DNA of 18,441 nucleotides from Verrucomicrobiota bacterium (lineage in GTDB: Bacteria > Verrucomicrobiota > Verrucomicrobiia > Opitutales > UBA953): assembly GCA_004293385.1 (NCBI GenBank), contig RDYO01000013.1:1-18441 (forward strand). The letters are read 5' to 3'. Shown in pieces: positions 1-8,305 of this stretch. The translations under genes were made by a program, and so were the position numbers. The notes beneath the pieces were generated by a model. The model did no database searches and was not told the DNA's origin. It saw nothing but the letters and a program-made list of their open reading frames with translations. Every line of letters begins with the position of its first letter. Position 1 is the first letter of the stretch.

Positions 1-825
1 CGCAACACGGATTACATCGACCCGGACATCCTCGACCTGATCGAGGACTTCCGCAAGCAGACCGCGACGGCGCGCAACCTCAAGGTGAGCCTCGTGGGCT
101 TCAAGGAGCGCTACGTGATGGAGGATGAGATCCAGTTCGTGGACGTCAGCACCCGCGAGGTGCAGGCGCAGCTGACCCCGGAGCGCGTCCTCCAGTTCCT
201 CAAGGAAGGCAACGAACGCTTCGTGACCGGACGACGCCTCACCCGCGACCTCTCCCGTCAGGTCGACGCGACGGCCGCCGCCCAATACCCGATGGCGGTC
301 GTGCTCAGCTGCATCGACTCGCGCAGTCCGGTGGAGCTGATCTTCGACATGGGCGTGGGTGACGCCTTCGTCATCCGCATCGCGGGCAACGTGGCGAAGG
401 AGAAGGTCCTCGGCAGCATGGAGTTCGCCTGCGCCCTGGCCCTGGCCGGCTCGCGGCTCGTGCTCGTGATGGGCCACACCAGTTGCGGCGCCGTCAAGGC
501 CGCGGTGGACCTGTTCGAGACCGGCAACACGGCCTCGAAGGCCACGGGCTGCGAGCACCTCGATTCGCTGGTCAATGAGATCCAGCGGCCCATCGAGCCG
601 GGCACCAAGCCGCACGGCGAATGGGTGACCCTCGAGACCAAGCGGATCTTCGTGGACGACGTGGCCACGCGCAACGTGATCCGGACGATCGCCGGCATCC
701 GTTCCGCCAGCCGCACGCTGCGCGAGCTCGAGCAGGCGGGCAAGATCACCATCCTCGGCGCCATGTACGACATCAAGACCGGCAAGGTCACGTTCCTCGA
801 CGAGAAGGCCGGCCGCGTGGGCTGA
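1..825 (+). CDS. SulP anion transporter / beta-carbonic anhydrase fusion, C-terminal part
   Basis: The frame is open from base 1, so this is the 3' end of a longer gene; the in-frame GTG at 85 is not taken as the start. The first ~55 visible residues (beginning NTDYIDPDILDLIEDF) look like the end of a STAS domain, as found at the C-terminus of SulP transporters. They run straight into a full beta-class carbonic anhydrase. Its zinc site is visible: CIDSR (Cys104, Asp106, Arg108 of the visible 274 residues) and HTSCG (His159, Cys162). Beta-carbonic anhydrases interconvert CO2 and bicarbonate. In SulP fusions the soluble enzyme sits on the cytoplasmic side of an inner-membrane bicarbonate or sulfate carrier, so the likely job is coupling anion transport to CO2 hydration. 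The carbonic anhydrase call is firm. The SulP part is inferred from the STAS remnant and knowledge of the fusion family. radC follows after 78 bases without a clear terminator. Confidence 0.9.
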   Translation, partial: RNTDYIDPDILDLIEDFRKQTATARNLKVSLVGFKERYVMEDEIQFVDVSTREVQAQLTPERVLQFLKEGNERFVTGRRLTRDLSRQVDATAAAQYPMAVVLSCIDSRSPVELIFDMGVGDAFVIRIAGNVAKEKVLGSMEFACALALAGSRLVLVMGHTSCGAVKAAVDLFETGNTASKATGCEHLDSLVNEIQRPIEPGTKPHGEWVTLETKRIFVDDVATRNVIRTIAGIRSASRTLRELEQAGKITILGAMYDIKTGKVTFLDEKAGRVG

Positions 826-868
826 AGGGCGCGCCCGGCTGGAGGGTTCCGCTGGGGCATAACCTGCG

Positions 869-897
869 TTGAGCCCGCGTCCGGACGCGACGGTCAT
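869..897 (+). promoter_or_regulatory. Possible leaderless promoter of radC
   Basis: TTGAGC at 869-874 lies exactly 35 bases before the radC ATG. A weak -10-like GGTCAT at 892-897 would place the transcription start at the start codon. The -10 match is poor; the argument rests on the same -35 spacing recurring at other genes in this window. Confidence 0.25.
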
Positions 898-903
898 CGG
901 AGG

Positions 904-1587
904 ATGCAACCTCCGGAAGACCGTCCGCGTGAACGCCTCGTCCGCCTCGGGCCGCGCGCCCTGCTCGACGCCGAGCTCATCGAGCTCCTGATCGGCGCGG
1001 GCACCAGGGGCGCCCCCGCGCCGGTCGTCGCCTCGGCCTTGCTCGCCGAGTCCGGTACGCTGGCCGCGCTCGCGACCTGGGACACGCATGACTTCGGGCG
1101 CGTCCACGGGCTGGGTCCGGCCAAGGCCGCCGAGCTGGCGGCGGCGATGGAGCTGGCCCGGCGGATCCGCGAACGCGCCCAGGATCCCGGGGAGAAGCTC
1201 GACGCGCCGGCCAAGGTCTGGGCGCGCCTCGAGCCTTTCGCGGCCGGGCTCGCCGTGGAGAAGTGCTGGGTGCTCTGCCTCAACCGCCGCAATCGGCTGC
1301 TCGCCCTGCATGAGGTCAGCTCCGGTACCGCGACGAGCGCGTTGCTCCACCCGCGCGAGGTCTTCCGGCACGCGCTCAAGCACGCCGCCTCGGCGGCCAT
1401 CGTGGCCCATAATCATCCGAGCGGCGACCCGACGCCGAGTCCGGCGGACCGGGCGGTGACGCGGCAGCTCGCCGACGCGGGGAGGGTGGTGGGCGTCGAA
1501 TTGCTGGACCATGTGGTCGTGGGCCGCCCGGAGGCCGATCCGGCGGGGAAGGGCTGGTTCAGTTTCGGCGAGGCGGGCTTGATTTAG
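904..1587 (+). CDS. radC: RadC family JAB/MPN-domain protein
   Basis: This 227-residue protein has the full RadC layout. An N-terminal helical UPF0758 region carries a helix-hairpin-helix (VHGLGPAKAAEL, residues 67-78). A C-terminal JAB/MPN metalloprotease-like domain follows, with Glu137, the metal site H169-N-H171-P-S-G-D175, and the downstream P-S that is typical of the family. RadC was first linked to DNA repair, but its biochemical role is unsettled; the JAMM-like residues suggest a zinc-dependent hydrolase. The ATG at 904 is the only reasonable start, and the RadC N-terminus (RERLVRLGPRALLDAELIELLI) begins right after it. GGAGG abuts the ATG with no spacer, so it is unlikely to act as a Shine-Dalgarno site. 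The gene stands alone between the SulP/carbonic anhydrase gene and the cytochrome pair. Confidence 0.93.
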   Translation: MQPPEDRPRERLVRLGPRALLDAELIELLIGAGTRGAPAPVVASALLAESGTLAALATWDTHDFGRVHGLGPAKAAELAAAMELARRIRERAQDPGEKLDAPAKVWARLEPFAAGLAVEKCWVLCLNRRNRLLALHEVSSGTATSALLHPREVFRHALKHAASAAIVAHNHPSGDPTPSPADRAVTRQLADAGRVVGVELLDHVVVGRPEADPAGKGWFSFGEAGLI

Positions 1588-1622
1588 GGGAACTATCGGG
1601 TGTCCTAGGGGGTCGTAACCCC

Positions 1623-3968
1623 ATGCCCTTTTCCCGGTCCATCAAGGTCGGGCTCGCCGTCGTCGGCGTGGCCGTCCTCGCCTTCGCCGGCCGCCAAGGC
1701 CAGCGCTACTACAAGAAGAACCTCGCCGCCCCCCGGGCCGGCGAAGCCGTCTACCGTCAGGATTGCATGAGCTGCCACGGCCCGGTGGGCGAAGGCGTCG
1801 CCGGCAAGTCGGACGAACCCCTCGTCGGCGAGAAGTCCATCGCCTCCCTGGCCAAGTACATCGCCCGGGAGATGCCCGAAGACGATCCCGGCACCCTGTC
1901 GATGGCCGACGCCACCGCTTCCGCCGAATACATCCATCAGGCGTTCTACTCCGCCGAGGCCCGCGCGCGGAACCACCCGCCGCGCATCGAACTCGCCCAC
2001 CTCACCGTCCGCCAGTATCGCGAGAGCATCGCCGACCTGCTCGGTTCGCTCCGCGGCGCCTTCGGCACGACCGAGACGGGCGGCTTGGCGGGTGTCTATC
2101 GCGAGCGTCCGGAGCGCGACCCCAAGATGCCGGACCGCAACCGGCCGGAGGCCACCTTCAAGAAGCAGGTCGACCCGGTCATCGACTTCGACTTCGGCGC
2201 CAACGCGCCGGAGAAAGGCACGTATGCCGCGCAGTTCAGCATCAACTGGACCGGCTCCGTGCTCGCGCCTGACACCGGCGAATACGAGTTCCGCGTCACC
2301 TCGCTCAACGGCGTCCGCTTCTACGTGAACCCGCCGGAAGGCGGCAACGAGAAGAACGCCCTCATCGACCTGTGGGTCAGCTCCGGCATGTCGCGCTCGG
2401 CGCACGCCTCCGTCTTCCTGCTCGGGGGACGCAGCTACCCGATCAAGATCGAGTTCTTCAAGTTCAAGGACAAGACCGCCGGCCTGAAGCTCGAGTGGCG
2501 TCCGCCCGGCGGCGACTGGACCGTCGTCCCGCGCTCGCACCTTTCGCCGGCCTGGTCTTCCCATGTCAACGTCGTCTCCGTGCCGCTGCCGCCGGATGAC
2601 GGCAGCATCGGCTACGAGCGCGGCTCTTCCGTCTCGCGGGAATGGACCGAGGCCGTCGCCAAGGGCGCCCTGCAGGTCTCCGCGATGATCGGCCCGGGCG
2701 TGTTCGGCCTCGCCGGCACCAAGGCCGACGCCCCGGACCGCGCGGAGAAGCTCAAGGCCTTCTCGCTGCGCTTCGCCCAGCTCGCCTACCGTCGTCCGCT
2801 GACCGACGAGCAGAAGGCCGACCTCGCCGCGATCTACGCCGGCGACGTCGCTCCGGAGGTCGCCGCCAAGCGCGCCTTCATCTTCACGCTCTCCAATCCT
2901 GCGTTCCTGTACCCCGGCATCGGTCCGCAGGATGACTACGCCGTCGCCTCACGCCTCGCCCTCGCGCTCTGGGATTCCGTCCCGGACGCGCCGCTCCTGA
3001 AGGCCGCCGCCGCCGGCCAGCTGAAGACCGAGGCCCAGGTCCGCCAGCACGCCCAGCGCATGATGAAGGATCCGCGCGCCAAGGCGAAGCTCCGCGACTT
3101 CCTCCACGACTGGCTCCATGTCGAAGAAGGCGCCGAGATCGCCAAGGACCAGAAGGAATATCCCGGCTTCGACCAAGGCGTGGTCATGGACCTGCGCACC
3201 TCGCTCGACCTCTTCACCGAGAACATCGTGTGGTCGGAGAAATCGGACTACCGCCAGCTCCTCCTCGGCGACACCATCCTCATGAACCAGCGCCTCGCGA
3301 AGTTCTACGGTCAGCAGGTCGCGCCCGGCGACGGTTTCCAGCCGGTGAAGATGGACGCCGACCAGCGCGCCGGCGTGCTGACGCATCCTTACCTGCTCGC
3401 GACCTTCTCGTACACCAAGTCCACCTCCCCGATCCATCGCGGCGTCTTCGTGACGCGCAACATCCTCGGGCGCATGCTCAAGCCGCCGCCCATGGCCATC
3501 GCCTTCATGGACGACAAGTTCGACCCTTCGTTCACCATGCGCGAGAAGGTCACCGAACTGACCTCCAAGCCCGCGTGCATGTCGTGCCACGTCACCATCA
3601 ATCCGCTCGGCTTCAGCTTCGAGCGCTTCGACGCCGTCGGTCGCGTGCGCGCCACCGACAACAAGAAGCCCGTCGACCCGGTCTCCGACTACGTCGCCGC
3701 CGACGGCAGCGTGCTCAAGCTCACCGGCGCGCGCGACGTGGGCGTCCATGCCGCGGAGAGCCAGGCCGGCCAGGCCGGCTTCGTGCGCAATCTCTTCCAC
3801 TCGCTCGTGAAGCAGCCCCCGGCCGCCTACTCGCCCGAGCTCGTCGGCCAGCTGACCGACAAGTTCCGCGCCGACGGCTTCCACGTCCGCAACCTCGCCG
3901 TCGAGGTCGCGGTCGTCGCCGCCCTGCGTCCGACCGTCACCGCTCCCGCCACCCCTTCCGCCCGCTAA
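1623..3968 (+). CDS. Membrane-anchored di-heme DUF1592/DUF1588 protein with PA14 domain
   Basis: This 781-residue exported protein has one N-terminal membrane segment (about residues 8-22). A cytochrome c module follows, with CMSCH at 48-52 and a candidate axial Met in the EMPEDDPGTLSM region. DUF1587 starts near 122 (LAHLTVRQYRESIADLLG). A PA14-like beta domain spans about 185-310. Then come DUF1595 (near 375-405, LAYRRPLTDEQ), DUF1592 (437-565), DUF1588 (581-680) and DUF1585 (705-770). A second heme motif, CMSCH at 652-656, sits in DUF1588. This is the 'planctomycete cytochrome' architecture common in Planctomycetota and Verrucomicrobiota. Its reaction is unknown. PA14 domains often bind carbohydrate, so an extracytoplasmic redox role on a glycan is a plausible inference only. 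A GGGG/CCCC mini-hairpin (1609-1622) abuts the ATG, and no Shine-Dalgarno is visible. The DUF1552 partner follows after four bases. Confidence 0.9.
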   Translation: MPFSRSIKVGLAVVGVAVLAFAGRQGQRYYKKNLAAPRAGEAVYRQDCMSCHGPVGEGVAGKSDEPLVGEKSIASLAKYIAREMPEDDPGTLSMADATASAEYIHQAFYSAEARARNHPPRIELAHLTVRQYRESIADLLGSLRGAFGTTETGGLAGVYRERPERDPKMPDRNRPEATFKKQVDPVIDFDFGANAPEKGTYAAQFSINWTGSVLAPDTGEYEFRVTSLNGVRFYVNPPEGGNEKNALIDLWVSSGMSRSAHASVFLLGGRSYPIKIEFFKFKDKTAGLKLEWRPPGGDWTVVPRSHLSPAWSSHVNVVSVPLPPDDGSIGYERGSSVSREWTEAVAKGALQVSAMIGPGVFGLAGTKADAPDRAEKLKAFSLRFAQLAYRRPLTDEQKADLAAIYAGDVAPEVAAKRAFIFTLSNPAFLYPGIGPQDDYAVASRLALALWDSVPDAPLLKAAAAGQLKTEAQVRQHAQRMMKDPRAKAKLRDFLHDWLHVEEGAEIAKDQKEYPGFDQGVVMDLRTSLDLFTENIVWSEKSDYRQLLLGDTILMNQRLAKFYGQQVAPGDGFQPVKMDADQRAGVLTHPYLLATFSYTKSTSPIHRGVFVTRNILGRMLKPPPMAIAFMDDKFDPSFTMREKVTELTSKPACMSCHVTINPLGFSFERFDAVGRVRATDNKKPVDPVSDYVAADGSVLKLTGARDVGVHAAESQAGQAGFVRNLFHSLVKQPPAAYSPELVGQLTDKFRADGFHVRNLAVEVAVVAALRPTVTAPATPSAR

Positions 3969-3972
3969 GCCC

Positions 3973-5289
3973 ATGACCCTCCAGCATCGTCGCGAATTCC
4001 TCCGTCGCCTCGGCCTTTCGGCCGCCGCGCTGCCGCTCCTCGGCGGTCTCGCCACCCTCGGCGCCGCCGAGCCGGCCCCCGGCCGCCGTCAGCGCGTCAT
4101 CTTCGTCTTCTCGCCCAACGGCGTCGTCCCGCCGGCCTTCTGGCCCGACGAGGAAGGCGCGAACTTCAAGCTCAAGGCGATCATGAAGCCCTTCGAGCCG
4201 TTCAAGGACAAGCTGCTCACGCTCAAGGGCGTGAACAACCGCGTCCGCGGCGACGGCGATTCGCACATGCGCGGCATGAGCTGCCTGCTCACCGGCATCG
4301 AGCTCTTCCCCGGCAACATCATGGGCGGCGGCGGTGCTCCCGCCGGCTGGGCCAGCGGTCCTTCCATCGACCAGACGCTGCGCACCTACCTGCAGGCGAA
4401 CCCGCAGACCAAGACCCGCCTGGGTTCGCTCGAGATCGGCGTCGCCGTCGGCAACCGCGCCGACCCTTGGACGCGCTGGAGCTACGCCGGCGCCAACCAG
4501 CCCGTCGCGCCCATCTCCAGCCCTTACGAACTCTTCGACAAACTCTACGGCTCGATGAAGGAAGGCGAGAACCTCGGCTCCGTCCTCGACGGCCTGAAGG
4601 ACGACATCGCCAAGGTCGCCAACGCCGTGGACAAGGGCGACCGTGCGTTGCTGGACCAGCACGCGACCGCCCTGCGTGAGCTTGAGCGGGGCCTCAAGGA
4701 AAGCCAGTCGCACGCGGCGCTCAAGGTGCCGCATCCGCCGGAGCCCGGCGTGCCGCTCGACAACGACAGCATCCCGCAGATCACGCGTCTGCAGACCGAG
4801 CTCCTCATCAGCGCCTTCCAGAACGACATGGCGCGCGTCTCGACGTTCCAGTTCACCAACTCCGTCGGCGGCGCCCGCATGAAGTGGATCGGCATCGACG
4901 AAGGCCACCATGCGCTCTCGCACGACCCCGACCTCAACACCGGCTCCGTCGATAAGCTCACCAAGATCAACACCTGGTTCGCGGAGCAGATCGCCCACCT
5001 CGCGAAGCGCCTGCAGGAAACCCCGGAGCCGGACGGCAAGGGCAACATGCTGGACAACACGACCATCGTCTGGACCAACGAGCTCGGCAAAGGTAACAGC
5101 CACACGCACGAGGACATCCCCTGGGTGCTCATCGGCGGCGGCCTCGGCTTCAAGTCCGGCCGCGCGCTCAAGTTCAAGAAGGAGCCGCATAACCGTCTAC
5201 TCATGGCGATCGCCAAGGGCTTCGGGCATCCTATGCAGACCTTCGGCAACCCGAGCCTCTGCGAAGGCGGGGCGTTGAAGTTGGGTTAA
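3973..5289 (+). CDS. Tat-exported DUF1552 family protein
   Basis: This 438-residue protein opens with a twin-arginine signal, HRREFLRRLGLSAAALPLLG, followed by an AxA-like cleavage region near residues 30-35. The rest matches DUF1552: an early VIFVFSPNGVVPPAFWP segment, DSHMRGMSCLLTG, and a late NELGKGNSHTHEDIPWVLIGG block from about residue 369. The family is related in fold to DUF1501 and alkaline-phosphatase-like proteins, but no activity is established. Tat export implies folding in the cytoplasm, often with a cofactor or metal bound. The start lies four bases after the stop of the DUF1592 gene, so the two are surely co-transcribed. DUF1552 genes are regularly found next to DUF1592 cytochromes, which suggests a joint complex or pathway in the periplasm. 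A G-rich hexamer array starts five bases after the stop. Confidence 0.92.
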   Translation: MTLQHRREFLRRLGLSAAALPLLGGLATLGAAEPAPGRRQRVIFVFSPNGVVPPAFWPDEEGANFKLKAIMKPFEPFKDKLLTLKGVNNRVRGDGDSHMRGMSCLLTGIELFPGNIMGGGGAPAGWASGPSIDQTLRTYLQANPQTKTRLGSLEIGVAVGNRADPWTRWSYAGANQPVAPISSPYELFDKLYGSMKEGENLGSVLDGLKDDIAKVANAVDKGDRALLDQHATALRELERGLKESQSHAALKVPHPPEPGVPLDNDSIPQITRLQTELLISAFQNDMARVSTFQFTNSVGGARMKWIGIDEGHHALSHDPDLNTGSVDKLTKINTWFAEQIAHLAKRLQETPEPDGKGNMLDNTTIVWTNELGKGNSHTHEDIPWVLIGGGLGFKSGRALKFKKEPHNRLLMAIAKGFGHPMQTFGNPSLCEGGALKLG

Positions 5290-5294
5290 ATTGA

Positions 5295-5324
5295 GGGGTA
5301 GGGGCAGGGGTAGGGGTAGGGGTA
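5295..5324 (+). repeat. GGGGTA hexamer array, predicted G-quadruplex
   Basis: Five tandem hexamers (GGGGTA, GGGGCA, then GGGGTA three times) begin five bases after the DUF1552 stop codon. Four or more runs of four G separated by two bases satisfy the usual G-quadruplex pattern, in both the coding-strand DNA and the 3' end of the mRNA. Confidence 0.9.
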
Positions 5325-5335
5325 GGACTTTAACG

Positions 5336-5414
5336 CAAAGGGAGACCGGGGACCGGATGATCAGCTGGGGGGTTAAGGCCCACAGCATTCATTCCGGTTT
5401 CCGGTCTCCCTTTG
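5336..5414 (+). repeat. 22-base inverted repeat, possible terminator hairpin
   Basis: Arms at 5336-5357 and 5393-5414 match in 20 of 22 positions across a 35-base spacer. Both mismatches put G opposite T, so the RNA would pair along all 22 positions with two G-U wobbles. The right arm ends in a T-rich run (TTTGTTTT), so the hairpin could end transcription of the DUF1592/DUF1552 pair. Each arm itself contains two copies of an ACCGG/CCGGT word. Confidence 0.8.
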
Positions 5415-5465
5415 TTTTGGTGCCCGTTCAGGCGGATGCGATATCATCGCACCCTTACCTGGAAT

Positions 5466-5497
5466 CATCTGTCATCCGCCATCCATCATCTGCCATC
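5466..5497 (+). repeat. CATC-rich imperfect short repeat
   Basis: Six CATC words occur within 32 bases, arranged as variants of TCATCTGCCATC. The pattern looks like slippage-derived low-complexity DNA. Confidence 0.65.
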
Positions 5498-5534
5498 TTT
5501 CCGTAAAAGGTCCCCCGCCTGTGCCGATTCCGAT

Positions 5535-5663
5535 TGGAGCTCCACTTGTTCCTGGATTTAGGTGGGCGGTACGTTGCCACGGCTCGGACGAGGCCGGTCG
5601 GGTCGCACCTCCCGTTTATTATGTTCGTAGGGAAGGGAGGCTGCCGCGGGTGTCGAACACCGC
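5535..5663 (+). other. GC-rich block with small hairpins, possible dispersed repeat or structured RNA
   Basis: The block starts with the 10-base palindrome TGGAGCTCCA (5535-5544). It then has AGGTG/CACCT flanks (5560-5564 and 5606-5610) around a GGCTC-GGAC-GAGGCC stem (5581-5595). A hairpin follows at 5646-5663, a 7-pair stem with one bulged G and a CGA loop. Nothing in it looks protein-coding. It may be a copy of an interspersed element or a leader of the downstream gene. Confidence 0.3.
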
Positions 5664-5756
5664 AGGGGATAGTCAATATGAAGGAAAAATCGTCGGAAAG
5701 CAAGCGGGGGAGAGAAGAGGGTAGATTCGCCCCTCGGTATCCGTAAACAAGGACGC

Positions 5757-7052
5757 ATGCGATACCCCTGCGCGTTCCTGCTCCTCTGTCTCGGTCTGGT
5801 CGGCTGCCAGCAGACCCAGCCCCGTCCCGACATCGTCCCTGCCGAGTATGTCGGTCGGCTCGCGCCGAAGACGTCGGCTCCGCTCCTGCAGAAGGGCGAC
5901 CGCCTGGCGATCTGCGGCGACTCCATCACCGAGCAGAAGATGTACAGCCTGCTGATGGAGGCCTACATCGTCGCCGCGCGCTCCGATCTGCACGTCACCG
6001 TCCGCCAGTATGGTTGGAGCGGCGAGCAGGCCGGGGGTTTCCTCAAGCGCATGGACAACGACGTCCTGCGTTTCAAGCCGACCATCGCGACCACCTGTTA
6101 CGGCATGAACGATTTCCGATACGTGCCGCAGGATGACGCCATCGCCGCGACCTATCGCGCGAACCAGACCGCCGTCGTGCGTAAGTTCAAGGAAGCCGGC
6201 GCGCGCGTCGTGCTCGGTTCCTCCGGCACGATCCATTCCGTCCCGCCGTGGGTGAAGTCCGCGAAGGGCACCTGGCAGGAACTCAACCTCGCGCTGCTCA
6301 ACTTCCGGAACATCAACATCGAGGTCGCGCAGGCCGAGCAGGTCGCGTTCGCCGACGTCTATTGGCCGATGCTCGTGAAGGGCCATCAGGCCCGGGCCAA
6401 GTACGGCGAAGGCTTCAAGCTTGAAGGCAACGACGGCGTGCATCCCGGCTGGGCCGGCCATGTCGTGATGGCGACCGCGTTCCTCGAAGGCCTCGGCCTG
6501 CGCGGCGACGTCGGCCAGATCGACGTCGACTTGGCGACCGGCAAGGCGGACGCCCGCTATGGCCAGCGCATCATGAAGGCCGACGGCGGCGTGGTCTCGC
6601 TGCGCAGCTTCCGGATCCCCGCTTCGTTCGAACCGGGCGACGTCACCAAGGACGGCACGATCGCCGCCGGCGTGGCGTTGGCCGATTTCCAGAAGAAGCT
6701 GAACCGACTGACCCTGCGGGTCGCCGGCGCCAAGACCGCGCAGGTCAAGGTCACCTGGGGCGACGTCGCCAAGATCTTCACCGCCGCCGAGCTCGCCAAG
6801 GGCGTGAACCTCGCGGCCGAGTTCCCGCAGAATCCCACCTCCCCGGCGTTCGCCAAGATCTGGAAGGCCGTCGCCGAGAAGCAGGCCTATGAGACCAAGC
6901 AGATCAAGACGCTCTTCCGTAGTCCCGAAGCCAAGAAGGATATGGAAGCCGTCGTGAAGAACTCGCAGGTCGAGTTCGACCGACTGGCCGCCGCGCTGCA
7001 GGCCACGCTCAAGCCCGTCGATTCGACCCTCAAGGTCGAAGAGGTGCGCTGA
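5757..7052 (+). CDS. SGNH/GDSL-type hydrolase, predicted lipoprotein
   Basis: This 431-residue protein starts with a short lipoprotein signal (CLGLVGC, lipidated Cys17), so it is probably anchored to a membrane facing the periplasm or outside. SGNH blocks are clear: GDSIT (nucleophile Ser56), the block II region around YGWSGEQAGG, GMND (Asn118) and DGVHP (Asp226, His229). SGNH enzymes are esterases or lipases, often deacetylating polysaccharides. The C-terminal ~180 residues (from about 250) are not recognised as a specific domain, though they are usual in this verrucomicrobial or planctomycete type. The ATG is preceded by AAGGA at a usable distance, one of very few Shine-Dalgarno-like sites in the window. 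The gene sits alone and converges on recA across a shared hairpin at 7073-7094. Substrate unknown. Confidence 0.85.
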   Translation: MRYPCAFLLLCLGLVGCQQTQPRPDIVPAEYVGRLAPKTSAPLLQKGDRLAICGDSITEQKMYSLLMEAYIVAARSDLHVTVRQYGWSGEQAGGFLKRMDNDVLRFKPTIATTCYGMNDFRYVPQDDAIAATYRANQTAVVRKFKEAGARVVLGSSGTIHSVPPWVKSAKGTWQELNLALLNFRNINIEVAQAEQVAFADVYWPMLVKGHQARAKYGEGFKLEGNDGVHPGWAGHVVMATAFLEGLGLRGDVGQIDVDLATGKADARYGQRIMKADGGVVSLRSFRIPASFEPGDVTKDGTIAAGVALADFQKKLNRLTLRVAGAKTAQVKVTWGDVAKIFTAAELAKGVNLAAEFPQNPTSPAFAKIWKAVAEKQAYETKQIKTLFRSPEAKKDMEAVVKNSQVEFDRLAAALQATLKPVDSTLKVEEVR

Positions 7053-7072
7053 GCGGACTCCGCCAATGAAAC

Positions 7073-7094
7073 GGGCCGCACTTTCGTGCGGCCC
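7073..7094. terminator. Hairpin between convergent genes, probable bidirectional terminator
   Basis: A perfect 9-pair stem (GGGCCGCAC / GTGCGGCCC) with a TTTC loop lies between the stop codons of the SGNH gene (7052) and recA (7123, minus strand). Neither side has a long T run; the minus-strand reading has GTTTCATT after the stem. Function is inferred from position. Confidence 0.7.
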
Positions 7095-7122
7095 GGGCTA
7101 TGGCTAGCCAACAACGAATTGA

Positions 7123-8205
<1,083 letters not shown>

Positions 8206-8260
8206 AACGTTGGGTATGCGGAATCCAAATTGCCGGGCACAGCGAACGTGGCAAGCAAAA

Positions 8261-8274
8261 TGAACAAATGTTCA
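8261..8274. promoter_or_regulatory. LexA-box-like palindrome upstream of recA
   Basis: TGAACAAATGTTCA is a dyad TGAACA-N2-TGTTCA, containing GAAC-N4-GTTC, the core of Gram-positive-type LexA operators. It lies in the recA upstream region, where SOS operators usually occur. That the local LexA reads this form is inference. Confidence 0.55.
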
Positions 8275-8287
8275 CTACTTCTTTCCA

Positions 8288-8305
8288 CCCCCTGCTGGCC
8301 GGGGG
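8288..8305 (-). terminator. GC hairpin directly after the carboxypeptidase stop codon
   Basis: On the minus strand a CCCCC / GGGGG stem with an eight-base loop begins immediately after the TAA of the S11 carboxypeptidase. No T run follows, so termination would be weak or factor-assisted. It would separate the carboxypeptidase transcript from recA. Confidence 0.35.

Larger units (their letters stand above)
5290..5756 (+). other. 467-base intergenic region rich in simple repeats, no credible gene
   Basis: The stretch holds, in order, a G-rich hexamer array, a 22-base inverted repeat, a CATC-rich run, a GC-rich structured block (about 5535-5663) and an AAGGA Shine-Dalgarno-like site (5748-5752) before the next gene. 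Small ORFs cross it in several frames, but none shows a domain, a signal peptide or codon use like its neighbours. Base composition is less GC-rich than the flanking genes, fitting untranslated DNA. Confidence 0.7.

Noticed and set aside
827..836. GGGCGCGCCC palindrome after the carbonic anhydrase stop
   Set aside because: A perfect palindrome without a loop and without a T run is not a credible terminator, and such GC words are common in this DNA.
3937..5190. Minus-strand open frame of 417 codons over the DUF1552 gene
   Set aside because: Antisense to a gene with a Tat signal and family motifs; no domain is visible.
5521..5746. Small overlapping plus-strand ORFs (67 and 70 codons) in the large gap
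   Set aside because: They run through hairpin-forming, repeat-like DNA, have no domain or signal peptide, and no clear start context. Kept only as part of the intergenic block.
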